A stretch of DNA of 64,000 bases, taken from contig NZ_JBHUMY010000023.1 in assembly GCF_042685365.1 (NCBI RefSeq), positions 62,001 to 126,000 on the forward strand. The letters run 5' to 3'. Shown here piece after piece: positions 1 through 9,045 of the stretch. Source of the stretch: Paenibacillus_AP thailandensis. Its GTDB lineage: Bacteria; Bacillota; Bacilli; Paenibacillales; Paenibacillaceae. Position 1 is the stretch's first letter; each line of letters starts with the position of its first letter. The notes beneath the pieces were generated by a model. The model was not told the origin of the DNA. It ran no database searches and saw nothing but the letters and a program-made list of their open reading frames with translations. Position numbers and translations under genes: made by a program.

Positions 1-1557
1 CCCGCGATGCTGGAGCGGATGGTGGCGGACGGCAGGCTGGGCGAGAAGTCGGGCGGCGGGTTTTACCGCAAGGTGAGGAAGCCGGGCGGCGCAAGCGACA
101 TCGAAGCGCTGGATTTGCGGACATGGGCATACCGGCCGAGACAGTCGGTACGGTCCGCGTCCGTCGACGCGGCGAAGGCCGCGAAAGGAGCGGCGGCTAA
201 AGTAAAAGCGCTGCTCGACGCCGACCCGAAGTCCGACCATGCCGCTTTCGCTTGGGAAACGTTAAAGCGAACGCTGCTTTACTCGGCTCGCCAGCTTGGC
301 GTTATCGCGGATACGGTGTCCGACATCGATAAGGCGATGAAATGGGGCTTCGGCTGGGAGCTCGGCCCGTTTGAGCTGTGGGATGCGCTCGGTCTCGCTT
401 CGTCCGTGGAACGGATGCGGAACGAAGGCGAGGACGTTCCGGAGTGGGTGCTCGATTGGCTGAAGTCCGGTCATACCTCCTTCTACAAATCGGAAAGCGG
501 CGCGCGACTGTATGCAAGCGGCGGCGCTTACAAGCGGGAGGAAGCGGATGAGGACGACATCTCCCTGGCGGCGTTGAAGGAGGCGGGCAAAACCGTGTTC
601 ACGACCGGCGGAGCCAGCCTGATCGATATCGGGGACGACGTCGTGTGCCTTGAATTTCATTCGCAGAATAACGCGATCGGCGGGGACGTGCTCCAAGGCG
701 TCCGGCGGGCTGCCGAGGAGGTCGGCCGCAACTGGCGGGGGCTTGTGATCGCGAACGAAGGGCGCAATTTCTGCGTCGGGGCCAATCTCATGCTGCTGTT
801 GATGGAGGCGCAGGCGGGCGAATGGGACGAAGTGGAGGATATCATCCGCCTGTTCCAGAGCAGCATGGGCTTGCTCGGCAAGCTTGACCGTCCGGTCGTG
901 GCGGCGCCCCACCGGATGACGCTGGGGGGAGGCGTCGAGGTCTGTTTGCCCGCGGACCGGATCATCCTGTCGCCGGAGACGTATTTCGGGCTGGTCGAAA
1001 CCGGCGTGGGGCTCATCCCGGCCGGCGGCGGGACGAAGCAGGCGGCGCGGCTTGCCGCCGAGCGGGCGGAAGGCGGCGGACTCGGCGAGCTTCAAGCTCA
1101 GCTGAACTTGATGTTCGAGACGATCGCGATGGCCAAAACGTCCGGCAGCGGCTACGACGCGGGGCGGCTAGGTCTGCTCCGGCCGGGCGACAAGGCGATC
1201 ATCCGGCAGGACGCCCGGATCGCCGAAGCGAAGCGGGCGGTGCTGGAGCTGGACCGCGAAGGCTACATCCCGCAGCCGGAGCGGCGCATCCGCGTCGCCG
1301 GGAAGGAAGGCAAGGCGGTGCTGCTGCTTGCGGTGGAGGCGATGCGCCTCGCCGGGCAAATCAGCCGGCACGACGCGCTGATCGCCGGCAAGCTGGCGCA
1401 TGTGATCGCCGGCGGCGACGTGAAGCCGGGGCTTGAGGTGAGCGAGCAATATTTGCTCGATCTGGAACGCGAAGCGTTCCTCAGCCTGTGCGGCGAGCCG
1501 AAGACGCAGGCGCGGATGAGCCATATGCTCGCGACCGGCAAGCCGCTGCGCAACTAG
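1..1557 (+). CDS. fadN: 3-hydroxyacyl-CoA dehydrogenase/enoyl-CoA hydratase, 3' part
   Basis: The frame is open from base 1, so the 5' end lies outside the window and about 518 C-terminal residues remain. The first third resembles the C-terminal helical part of 3-hydroxyacyl-CoA dehydrogenase. From about residue 200 there is a crotonase domain: the stretch NEGRNFCVGANL fits the first oxyanion-hole loop, and a glycine-rich LGGGVE segment followed by ETGVGLIPAGGG fits the rest of that fold. This order is the FadN arrangement of Bacillus, where the protein is about 790 residues and catalyses the hydratase and dehydrogenase steps of beta-oxidation. The following thiolase and acyl-CoA dehydrogenase genes support that role. 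The thiolase is 477 bp away, so it may have its own promoter. The missing N-terminal NAD-binding domain is inferred, not seen. Confidence 0.93.
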   Translation, partial: PAMLERMVADGRLGEKSGGGFYRKVRKPGGASDIEALDLRTWAYRPRQSVRSASVDAAKAAKGAAAKVKALLDADPKSDHAAFAWETLKRTLLYSARQLGVIADTVSDIDKAMKWGFGWELGPFELWDALGLASSVERMRNEGEDVPEWVLDWLKSGHTSFYKSESGARLYASGGAYKREEADEDDISLAALKEAGKTVFTTGGASLIDIGDDVVCLEFHSQNNAIGGDVLQGVRRAAEEVGRNWRGLVIANEGRNFCVGANLMLLLMEAQAGEWDEVEDIIRLFQSSMGLLGKLDRPVVAAPHRMTLGGGVEVCLPADRIILSPETYFGLVETGVGLIPAGGGTKQAARLAAERAEGGGLGELQAQLNLMFETIAMAKTSGSGYDAGRLGLLRPGDKAIIRQDARIAEAKRAVLELDREGYIPQPERRIRVAGKEGKAVLLLAVEAMRLAGQISRHDALIAGKLAHVIAGGDVKPGLEVSEQYLLDLEREAFLSLCGEPKTQARMSHMLATGKPLRN

Positions 1558-2034
1558 CGCCCGCGCCGCGGGCATAATCGTGTGCGCCGTCGGTTGCTTC
1601 GGATAACCGAAGTCGGCAAGCGGACACGGTAGTCTTAAATGCAATAGTACATGTATTTCTTTCCGGAAGCGGCCCGCTTTCGAGTTTAACTGCAAATATA
1701 CAGTTACGTTGAGCTAAATGGAGCGGGTCGGACCGATAGAGAAAAATTTTACTGCATTTTCGCCGGTAAAGTCGCAGCTCGGCGATTAAAGTGGATTTTT
1801 AACTGTATTTTTACAGTCATGCGCTGCCAACGGCGAGGCGGATATGCCGGTACACCAGTTATACGTCCCTGATGCTGCGGTTGATAGGCTAGAACGACGA
1901 GTTATGCAAAGGCCAGCGGCTGCCGCTTGCCGCTTGCGCGCTGCCCCGCCATGCGTGACGCAGCACGGTTAGACGCTTTGCACTTAAAAGCGATTGAAAG
2001 CGATATAAATACGACGCGAGAAGGAGGGCGGACT
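1558..2034. other. intergenic gap with TGCA-centred short inverted repeats
   Basis: This 477-bp gap between fadN and fadA has no convincing gene. A GC-rich hairpin (GCCCGCG and its complement) follows the fadN stop directly but has no T-run. From about 1640 to 1830 there are AT-rich palindromic motifs: TAACTG...CAGTTA near 1687-1705 and ACTGTATTTTTACAGT near 1803-1818, with a related ACTGCATTTT between them. Similar motifs recur at 44280-44480, which suggests a dispersed intergenic repeat. No clear FadR-type operator was seen. Confidence 0.55.
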
Positions 2035-3246
2035 ATGAGCGATTCACGATTCGGCCGCAACGACCGCGACGCGGTTATCGTTTCGGCCGCACGGACCGCG
2101 GTCGGCAAGGCGAAGAAAGGAAGTTTCGCGGAGACGCGCGCCGAGGATATGGGCCGGGCTGCGCTGCGGGCCGCATTGGACCGCGCCCCGGGGCTTCGCC
2201 CCGAGCAAATCGACGATGTTATCCTCGGCTGCGCCATGCCGGAAGGCGAGCAAGGACTTAACGTAGCGCGGATCATCTCGCTTTACGCCGGCCTGCCGGT
2301 GACGGTTCCGGCCGTCACCGTCAACCGCTTTTGCGCATCCGGGCTGCAGGCGATCGCCTATGCGGCCGACCGCATCCGGCTCGGCGGCGCCGATGCCGTC
2401 ATCGCCGGCGGCGTCGAAAGCATGAGCCATGTGCCGATGAGCGGCTTCCGGCTTTCGCCGCATCCGGCAATCGTGGATGCGATGCCCGAAATTTACATGG
2501 GCGTGGGACATACGGCGGAGGAGGTGGCCCGGCGTTACGGGGTAACCCGCGAAATGCAGGACGCCTTTGCGGCGGAAAGCCACCGCAAGGCGGCGGCCGC
2601 TATCGCTGCCGGCCGCTTTGCGGAGGAGATCGTGCCCGTTCAAGTATCGCGGTCCGGGACGGACGACGCCGGGCGGCCGTGGCGGAACAGCTTCGAGTTT
2701 GCGATGGACGAAGGCGTGCGCCCGGAAACGACTGTGCAGACGCTCGCTCCGCTTAAGCCTTCGTTCGCTCGTGAAGGGACGGTCACGGCGGGCAATTCCT
2801 CGCAGATGAGCGACGGGGCGGCCGCGGTGGCGGTAACGAGCCGGAAGCTCGCAAGCGAGCTTGGGCTGCGCCCGATGGCGGCTTTTCGCGGCTTTGCCCT
2901 TGCCGGCGTAGAGCCGGAGGTGATGGGCATCGGCCCGATCAAGGCGATTCCGAGGGCGCTTAAGCAGGCGGGGCTGACACTCGCCGACGTCGACTTGTTC
3001 GAGCTGAACGAAGCTTTCGCCGCCCAATGCGTGCCGATTATCGACGAGCTTGGGCTCGATGCGGACAAAGTGAACGTCAACGGGGGCGCGATCGCCCTTG
3101 GGCATCCGCTTGGCTGCACCGGGGCGAAGCTGTCCGTGACGCTTATTCACGAGCTGAAGCGGAGAGGCGGAGGAATCGGCGTCGTCACGATGTGCGTAGG
3201 CGGAGGCATGGGAGCTGCCGGCGTGTTTGAAGTGTACGGCGACTGA
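2035..3246 (+). CDS. fadA: acetyl-CoA C-acyltransferase (3-ketoacyl-CoA thiolase)
   Basis: Catalyses thiolytic cleavage of 3-ketoacyl-CoA, the last step of beta-oxidation. The 403-residue protein is normal for a thiolase. Cys100 in NRFCASGLQ is the nucleophile, His357 lies in ALGHPLGCTGAK, and Cys387 in MCVGGGMG is the proton-shuttling cysteine; NEAFAAQ is also present. The frame is open upstream to 1927, but an AAGGAGG site at 2021-2027 with 7 bp spacing fixes the ATG at 2035. It is followed after 20 bp by fadE, so the two are probably one transcript. The fadN-fadA-fadE order matches the Bacillus fadNAE operon apart from the long gap before fadA. Confidence 0.95.
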   Translation: MSDSRFGRNDRDAVIVSAARTAVGKAKKGSFAETRAEDMGRAALRAALDRAPGLRPEQIDDVILGCAMPEGEQGLNVARIISLYAGLPVTVPAVTVNRFCASGLQAIAYAADRIRLGGADAVIAGGVESMSHVPMSGFRLSPHPAIVDAMPEIYMGVGHTAEEVARRYGVTREMQDAFAAESHRKAAAAIAAGRFAEEIVPVQVSRSGTDDAGRPWRNSFEFAMDEGVRPETTVQTLAPLKPSFAREGTVTAGNSSQMSDGAAAVAVTSRKLASELGLRPMAAFRGFALAGVEPEVMGIGPIKAIPRALKQAGLTLADVDLFELNEAFAAQCVPIIDELGLDADKVNVNGGAIALGHPLGCTGAKLSVTLIHELKRRGGGIGVVTMCVGGGMGAAGVFEVYGD

Positions 3247-3266
3247 ACGGAAGGGAGGCCATAACG

Positions 3267-5036
3267 ATGGGGAATAGAGTACGGTTCGGAGGCTGGTTCG
3301 TCGTGGAGGACAGCGCTCCGGAAACGGTGTTTGTCCCGGAGGATTTTACGGAAGAGCAGCGCATGATCGCCCAGGCGGCGGAGGATTTTTTGGAAGGGGA
3401 AATATTGCCGCACGATGAGCAGATCGAAAGCCTCGATTACGGCCTGACGGTCCGGCTGCTGCAAAAAGCGGGCGAGCTCGGCCTGCTCGGGGGCGACGTG
3501 CCCGAAGCGTACGGCGGACTGGGGCTCGAGAAAACGACGACGACGCTGTTGTCCGAGACGTTGTCCCGCGCCTCGTCGTTTGCGTTGTCGGTCGGCGCGC
3601 ATACGGGCATCGGCACGCTGCCGATCGTGTTCTTCGGCTCGCCGGAGCAGAAGAAGCGGCATTTGCCCGATCTTGCGGCCGGCCGCCGGCTCGCCGCCTA
3701 TTGCTTGACGGAGCCCGCGTCGGGCTCCGACGCGCTGAGCGCGCGGACGACGGCGAGGCTTTCGGACGACGGTGAGCACTATGTGCTGAACGGCTCCAAG
3801 CTGTACATTACGAACGCCGGCTTCGCCGACCTGTTTATCGTGTACGCGAAGGTCGACGGCGACAAATTCACCGCCTTTATCGTCGAGAAAGGAACCCCCG
3901 GCTTCACCGTCGGCCCGGAGGAGAAGAAGATGGGCATTAAAGGCTCGTCCACTTGCCCGCTTTATTTCGAGGACGCTCCGGTGCCGGTCTGCAACGTGCT
4001 CGGGGAAATCGGCAAAGGCCACCGCATCGCGTTCAACATTCTGAATATCGGCCGCTTCAAGCTGGGGGCGGGGTGTCTCGGCGCGGCGAAAGAAACGATC
4101 GCCTTAGCCGCTAAGTTCGCGAATACAAGAGAGCAGTTCGGGCGCAAAATTTCTTCGTTCCCGCTGATCGGCGCGAAGCTGGCGGACATGAACATCCGTA
4201 CCTATGTGCTCGAAAGCATGGTCTACCGGACGGCGGGCTTGATCGACTCGCTGCTGGCGGAGGAGAAAATCGGCGAGGAAGCGCCGGATTCGGGCGAAAA
4301 AGCGGCCAGCGCCATCGGCGAATACGCGCTCGAGTGCTCGATCGTGAAGGTGTTCGCTTCCGAGACGCTTGATTTCGTGGCGGACGAAGGGGTGCAAATT
4401 CACGGCGGCGCCGGCTACATCCGCGAATACAAGGTGGAGCGCATTTACCGGGACGCGCGGATCAACCGGATTTTTGAAGGGACGAATGAAATCAACCGTC
4501 TGATCATTCCGGGCACGCTGCTCAAAAAAGCGTTTAAAGGCGAGCTTCCGCTGCTGGACAAAGCCGGGGCTTTGCAGGCCGAGCTGCTGCAGCCTATGCC
4601 GCTGCCGGCGTTCGAGGCGCCGCTTGAGCTCGAAAGCTACCGCCTTGCCCAAGCGAAAAAAGTATTTCTCGCCATCGGCGGGCTCGCGGTGCAGAAGCTG
4701 GGCGCCCGTCTCGAGGAGGAACAGGAAATCGTCGGCCTTCTTGCGGACACGATGATTCTGATCTACGCAATGGAAAGCGCGCTGCTGCGGACAAGGAAGC
4801 TTGGCGGGGCGGCCGCAAGCCTGGCTGCCGCGATGACCGAGGTGTTCCTTCAGGAAGGAATGGAGCGGATCGAGTCGCTTGCGAAAACCGCCGCCGCCGC
4901 GCTGGAACAAGGAGACGGGCTGCAGATGCAGCTGTCCGTACTGAAGAAGCTGCTGCGCGCGCCTTACGCAGACACGATAACGAAAAAGCGGGCCGTCGCC
5001 GCCCGCGTCATCCAAGCGGAACGTTACATCGTGTAG
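3267..5036 (+). CDS. fadE: acyl-CoA dehydrogenase
   Basis: FAD-dependent oxidation of acyl-CoA to trans-2-enoyl-CoA. The 589 residues are typical of the long FadE form, which carries a C-terminal extension beyond the roughly 380-residue core. The core shows an N-terminal helical domain (EDFTEEQRMIAQAAEDF), the middle beta domain (YCLTEPASGSDALSARTTA) and the helical FAD/substrate region with GVQIHGGAGYIREYKVERIY and FEGTNEINR. The ATG is preceded by GGGAGG at 3253-3258. The gene sits 20 bp after fadA and 15 bp before the acyl-CoA ligase, so co-transcription is likely. The electron acceptor genes (etfAB) are not in the window. Confidence 0.95.
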   Translation: MGNRVRFGGWFVVEDSAPETVFVPEDFTEEQRMIAQAAEDFLEGEILPHDEQIESLDYGLTVRLLQKAGELGLLGGDVPEAYGGLGLEKTTTTLLSETLSRASSFALSVGAHTGIGTLPIVFFGSPEQKKRHLPDLAAGRRLAAYCLTEPASGSDALSARTTARLSDDGEHYVLNGSKLYITNAGFADLFIVYAKVDGDKFTAFIVEKGTPGFTVGPEEKKMGIKGSSTCPLYFEDAPVPVCNVLGEIGKGHRIAFNILNIGRFKLGAGCLGAAKETIALAAKFANTREQFGRKISSFPLIGAKLADMNIRTYVLESMVYRTAGLIDSLLAEEKIGEEAPDSGEKAASAIGEYALECSIVKVFASETLDFVADEGVQIHGGAGYIREYKVERIYRDARINRIFEGTNEINRLIIPGTLLKKAFKGELPLLDKAGALQAELLQPMPLPAFEAPLELESYRLAQAKKVFLAIGGLAVQKLGARLEEEQEIVGLLADTMILIYAMESALLRTRKLGGAAASLAAAMTEVFLQEGMERIESLAKTAAAALEQGDGLQMQLSVLKKLLRAPYADTITKKRAVAARVIQAERYIV

Positions 5037-5051
5037 AGAGGGGCTGACCAT

Positions 5052-6830
5052 ATGGAGTTGAATCATCCTGAACAACCGGGGGGAGCGGCCGGCGGGTCCG
5101 TGTATGCCGGCCGTCCGTGGCTAGCCAGTTATCCCCAGGAGATTCCGGCTTCAATCGATTATCCGAACGAAAGCTTGCCCTCAATCCTAACCAAAGCGGC
5201 CGCGCAGTTCCCTCGGAACGAGGCGATCCATTTTTTCGGCCGCTCCGTCAGCTACCGCGAGCTGCATGCCCAGGCGGCGCGCCTCTCGAACGCTCTCCGC
5301 TCGCTCGGCGTCGCCAAGGGTGACCGCGTCGCCATCATGCTCCCCAATTGTCCGCAAGCCGTCGTTTCGTATTTCGCCGTCCTGATGCTCGGAGCGGTCG
5401 TCGTCCAGACGAATCCGCTGTATGTGGAACGGGAGCTGGAATACCAGCTCTCGGACAGCGGCGCGGTCGCAATCATTACCCTCGATCAATTTTATGCCCG
5501 TCTTGCGGCGGTTCGGGGAAACCCGCCGGAGCAAGGCCCGGTCCCCAAGCTCAAAATCGCCGTCGTCACGTCGATTAAAGACGGACTTCCTTTTCCGAAA
5601 AATTTGCTTTATCCGATCAAGCAGCGCAAGGAAGGCTTCCGCGGCGGCATTCCGTACGGGCGCAGCGGCGTCATCGCCTATGCCCGGCTGCTTGCGGGCC
5701 AAAACGCGGAGCCCCCGGAGACGGCTGTCGGCGCCGACGACTTGGCGCTGCTGCAATATACCGGAGGGACGACCGGGAAGCCGAAAGGCGTTATGCTGAC
5801 GCACCGCAACCTCGTGGCCAATACGATGCAGACGGCGGCGTGGTGTTATAAGGCGGAGCAAGGCCGGGAGCGTTTCCTCGCGGCGCTGCCGCTGTTCCAC
5901 GTGTTTGGCCTGACCGTGCTCATGAATATGGCGGTGCTGAAGGCGGGCACGCTTATTTTGCTTCCGAGATTCGAAACGGAGGCCGTTCTGGACACGATCC
6001 GGAGGCTTAGGCCCAGCATATTTCCGGGAGCGCCTACGATGTACATTGCGCTCATTCATCACGCCGGTGCTTCTTCGACCGACATGACGTCGATCAATGT
6101 CTGCATCAGCGGCTCGGCGTCGCTGCCGCTCGAGGTGCAGGAAAGGTTCGAGCAGCTGACGGGCGGGCGGCTTATCGAAGGCTACGGCTTGACCGAAGCT
6201 TCGCCCGTCACCCACTGCAACCCGATATGGAGCAAACGGAAAAACGGGACGATCGGCATTCCGCTTCCCGACACCGAGGCGAAAATCGTCGACAGCGCGA
6301 CCGGGGAGGAGCTTCCGCCCGGCGAGATCGGCGAGCTTCTCGTGCGCGGCCCGCAGGTGATGAAGGGATATTGGAACCGTCCCGCCGAGACGGCGGACGC
6401 GCTCAAGGACGGCTGGCTGAAGACGGGCGATTTGGCCCGGATGGACGAAGAAGGTTATTTTGCCATCGTGGACCGGATTAAGGACGTCATTATTGCGGGC
6501 GGCTTCAACATCTATCCGCGCGAGGTGGAGGAAGTGCTCTACGAGCATCCGGGCGTGCGGGAGGCTGCGGTCATCGGCGTGAAGGACGACTACCGCGGCG
6601 AGACGGTCAAGGCGTACATCGTGCTGAAGGACGGGTGGCAAGTATCCCGCATCCAGCTCGACAAGTGGTGCAGGGAGCGGCTTGCGGCTTTTAAAGTGCC
6701 GCATTTGTACGAATTCCGGGAAACGCTTCCGAAGTCGCTGATCGGGAAGGTGCTGAAGCGGAAGCTGATCGAAGAGGAGGCGAAAAAAGCCCGGACGGAT
6801 GCCGGCCCGGACCCGCAATCCGGGCGATGA
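5052..6830 (+). CDS. lcfA: long-chain fatty acid-CoA ligase
   Basis: AMP-forming ligase that activates fatty acids to acyl-CoA, feeding the three preceding genes. The 592-residue adenylate-forming enzyme has the P-loop-like YTGGTTGKPKGVMLTH near residue 236, the A5 motif GYGLTEASPV, the A7 motif LKTGDLARMDEEGY, and the C-terminal lid with NIYPREVEEVL and a final KVLKRKL carrying the catalytic lysine. The N-terminal extension of about 30 residues is usual for the LcfA/FadD group. The ATG at 5052 follows a GAGAGGGG site. The gene closes the fad block; no sharp terminator follows, only a GGGC-TTCG-GCCC hairpin at 6873-6884 without a T-run. Confidence 0.93.
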   Translation: MELNHPEQPGGAAGGSVYAGRPWLASYPQEIPASIDYPNESLPSILTKAAAQFPRNEAIHFFGRSVSYRELHAQAARLSNALRSLGVAKGDRVAIMLPNCPQAVVSYFAVLMLGAVVVQTNPLYVERELEYQLSDSGAVAIITLDQFYARLAAVRGNPPEQGPVPKLKIAVVTSIKDGLPFPKNLLYPIKQRKEGFRGGIPYGRSGVIAYARLLAGQNAEPPETAVGADDLALLQYTGGTTGKPKGVMLTHRNLVANTMQTAAWCYKAEQGRERFLAALPLFHVFGLTVLMNMAVLKAGTLILLPRFETEAVLDTIRRLRPSIFPGAPTMYIALIHHAGASSTDMTSINVCISGSASLPLEVQERFEQLTGGRLIEGYGLTEASPVTHCNPIWSKRKNGTIGIPLPDTEAKIVDSATGEELPPGEIGELLVRGPQVMKGYWNRPAETADALKDGWLKTGDLARMDEEGYFAIVDRIKDVIIAGGFNIYPREVEEVLYEHPGVREAAVIGVKDDYRGETVKAYIVLKDGWQVSRIQLDKWCRERLAAFKVPHLYEFRETLPKSLIGKVLKRKLIEEEAKKARTDAGPDPQSGR

Positions 6831-7044
6831 TGTAGGATGAACGGCCGGACCGGGAGCCTAGAGCCGGGAGAAGGGCTTCGGCCCGCAGGCTTGGTTGAAC
6901 TGGGGCCCCTCTCTTGCTATAATCGTAATAATTGGAAAATATTTGCCTCCGTCCTGTAAACAGATTGTAACGAGCGAAGGTGAAACATTTATTATAAACG
7001 TTGCGTATTAATCCGATATAAGGACTATAGAAAGGAGGCGGATT

Positions 7045-7254
7045 ATGGAAGCAAATTGGGTAACTGTCGTTGTCCTGCTTTTTGGCATTATGGTCGCTCT
7101 TTATGGCGTTTACGCCTATTTGCGCATGTTCGCCAAGCATAAAGACGGGCCGGACGCCGAAACTCCGCCTCCCATTCACCGCGCCGCTCCTGCAAGCGAG
7201 GATACACATACGGTCACGGAGAAGCAGCCGGACCGCAAAGGGCGGGGGAATTAA
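7045..7254 (+). CDS. small single-pass membrane protein, unknown
   Basis: A 69-residue protein that I do not recognise. Residues 5-27 form one strong membrane segment (VTVVVLLFGIMVALYGVYAY), followed by a short basic stretch and a charged, proline-containing tail rich in D, E, K and R. The predicted topology is N-out/C-in. A strong AAGGAGG site stands just before the ATG. It stands alone, with 214 bp upstream and 184 bp downstream free of genes. The clear ribosome site and coherent membrane-plus-tail composition make it likely real. Confidence 0.7.
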   Translation: MEANWVTVVVLLFGIMVALYGVYAYLRMFAKHKDGPDAETPPPIHRAAPASEDTHTVTEKQPDRKGRGN

Positions 7255-7438
7255 TGTTCCATTCCGCCGCAGCCATTTCATTTGTCCTTTCACAGTGGTA
7301 TAATAGTTAGAAAAGTAGAAAAATTAAGACATATGACGGCCATGGAGTTGTCTGCACCGAAGGGGGTTCATGCGGCATAGCCCGCGTTTTCTCGTACACT
7401 GTTTGGTACGACCATTCAACGTATAGGGAGGAGATTTC

Positions 7439-7627
7439 ATGGCAAAGCATAGCCAGAATGAAGTCAAGGAAAGCCTGAAGGAACTCACGAGAATCTATCG
7501 GCCGAAGGACTCGCGCAAGTTCGTGCGGGACTACATCCGCAAATATCGGATTACCGGCGGGTACGAAGATGAGTTGACGATGCTGGTCGACAACGAAATG
7601 GATAGAATCAACTCCTCCGTCAGTTAA
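7439..7627 (+). CDS. small basic helical protein, unknown
   Basis: A 62-residue charged protein, probably cytoplasmic and largely helical, with no membrane segment. I do not recognise the family. The ATG follows a GGGAGGAG site and an intrinsic terminator begins 17 bp after the stop, so this is a monocistronic unit. A hairpin (TCGTAC...GTACGA, 7393-7412) lies in the leader. The unit of leader, ribosome site, small frame and terminator argues that it is genuine. Confidence 0.7.
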   Translation: MAKHSQNEVKESLKELTRIYRPKDSRKFVRDYIRKYRITGGYEDELTMLVDNEMDRINSSVS

Positions 7628-7643
7628 CATGTCGAAGATAAGA

Positions 7644-7685
7644 GGTCTTGCGAGCCTGTGCAGGCAGGCGCAAGGCCTTTTTTTT
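7644..7685 (+). terminator. intrinsic terminator after the 62-aa gene
   Basis: A stem of about 9 bp (GGTCTTGCG with GCAAGGCC, one G-T pair) is followed by an uninterrupted run of T. It ends the transcript of the small gene at 7439. Confidence 0.85.
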
Positions 7686-7753
7686 CATGCCGTACGGTAA
7701 TGAAGCTCTCCGTTTCCGAATAGGGTGGAAGGGAGAGGAGATGGATAACCGCT

Positions 7754-8503
7754 ATGATCATCCAATTAAAAACGGCAGAAAATATTAAGGTCATTCGGAA
7801 AGCCGGAACGATCGTGGCCGATTGCCATAAGGCGATCGCCGGGCGAATCGCGCCCGGCGTTACGACGCTGGAAATCGACCGGTTCGTGGAGCGATTCTTG
7901 CGGGAGGCGGGCGCTTACCCGGCGCAAAAGGGCTACAAAGGTTATCCGTACGCGATATGCGCGTCGGTCAACGATGTCGTGTGCCACGGCTTTCCGGATT
8001 CGGTGCCGCTTGTCGAAGGCGATATCGTGACGATCGACATGGTTGCGGACGTGGACGGCTGGAAAGCCGACTCGGCCTGGACTTATGGGATCGGAAAATT
8101 GGACCGGCATTCCGAGCGGCTGCTTCGGGTTGCGCGGACGGCGCTTAACCGGGGGATTTCGGAAGCGTTTCCGGGCAAGCGGCTCGGGGACGTCGGCTGG
8201 GCGATCCAAAACTATGTCGAACGCTCCGGCTGCAGCGTGGTCGACAGCTTTACCGGGCATGGCATCGGCCGGTATATACACGAGCCGCCGCAAGTGCTTC
8301 ATACGGGCCTGCCCGGGTTCGGGGAGCGGCTCGAGCCGGGTATGGTCATTACGATCGAACCGATCGTTTCGGAAGGGCGGCCGGAGGCGCATATCGAGCG
8401 GGACGGCTGGACGGCCCGCACGAACGACCGCAGCCGGGCGGCCCAGTTCGAGCATACCATTGCGATTACCGAGCAGGGACCGGTCATCTTGACGCGCCGA
8501 TAA
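7754..8503 (+). CDS. map: type I methionine aminopeptidase
   Basis: Removes the initiator methionine from nascent proteins in the cytoplasm. All five metal ligands of the pita-bread fold can be placed: Asp95 (TIDMVAD), Asp106 (KADSAW), His169 (TGHGIG), Glu202 (TIEPIV) and Glu233 (QFEHTI); His78 in VCHGFP fits the substrate-binding histidine. The length of 249 residues equals the usual bacterial type Ia enzyme. It stands alone rather than in the secY-adk-map ribosomal cluster, so it may be the second, non-essential paralogue found in many bacilli. The GGAGAGG upstream supports the ATG at 7754. Confidence 0.94.
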   Translation: MIIQLKTAENIKVIRKAGTIVADCHKAIAGRIAPGVTTLEIDRFVERFLREAGAYPAQKGYKGYPYAICASVNDVVCHGFPDSVPLVEGDIVTIDMVADVDGWKADSAWTYGIGKLDRHSERLLRVARTALNRGISEAFPGKRLGDVGWAIQNYVERSGCSVVDSFTGHGIGRYIHEPPQVLHTGLPGFGERLEPGMVITIEPIVSEGRPEAHIERDGWTARTNDRSRAAQFEHTIAITEQGPVILTRR

Positions 8504-8607
8504 CGGAAGAGCGTACATCGCTTGCAGAAGGCATCGGACCCGGCTTGGATGCAAACGCTTTACCATGACGGTTGATCAGCAGTCGTTCGACGCTTGGGTT
8601 AAACGTA

Positions 8608-8645
8608 AAGCCGGATTTCCTCGGTTGGAGGAGATCCGGCTTTTT
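8608..8645 (+). terminator. intrinsic terminator after map
   Basis: The stem AAGCCGGAT / ATCCGGCTT is perfect over 9 bp and runs into a short T-run. It lies between map and the convergent small gene at 8678-8914 and could serve both. Confidence 0.8.
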
Positions 8646-8677
8646 GCACGCTGTATTCCTTCCCGCCGTACGGTAGT

Positions 8678-8914
8678 TCATCTTGCCTGCGAGGCCGGAG
8701 GGGTACAGCCGGGGAAAGGGTAAATGTCCCGTACCGATTGGAAAGGGTAACGCTTGGAAGCGAATTGGCTGTGGTATAAATATTGCATGATGACGACTTG
8801 CTCCTTTTCAACGTTGCATAATATGCCCGATACGCCCGTTCCGTCGGCCATGGACATGCCGACGGGCTTGCCGATTAACGTGAGCGCCTTGGAATGCCAT
8901 ACCGGCTTAGGCAT
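8678..8914 (-). CDS. small conserved-looking protein, unknown
   Basis: A 78-residue protein on the minus strand. The ATG at 8914 has a GGGAGGTGATC ribosome site just upstream, one of the best in the window. The body alternates short hydrophobic strands with turns (TLIGKPVGMSM, VSGILCNV, QVVIMQYLY), which looks like a small beta-barrel of the SH3/Sm type, followed by FQSVRDIYPFPGC. That fold is a guess from the pattern. I do not recognise the family. It is convergent with map and stands alone. Confidence 0.7.
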   Translation of the reverse strand: MPKPVWHSKALTLIGKPVGMSMADGTGVSGILCNVEKEQVVIMQYLYHSQFASKRYPFQSVRDIYPFPGCTPPASQAR

Positions 8915-9045
8915 GAACGATCACCTCCCGAATCATTGTATGCAGCAAAGTTTCGGACCGGCCTAGGCAAGGGAGCGGATTGCGGCAAGGGGAAGGATGG
9001 ATGCCGTTGTCCGCCGCGCTTTTTCGGGTGATTGAGATCCTTTTT

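Noticed and set aside
1558..2034. FadR-type operator between fadN and fadA
   Set aside because: No TGAATGA-N-TCATTCA palindrome was found in the gap.
2044..3150. Long minus-strand frames opposite fadA and similar ones opposite other genes
   Set aside because: High GC creates long antisense frames; they lack ribosome sites and show Arg/His/Gly-rich composition without known motifs.
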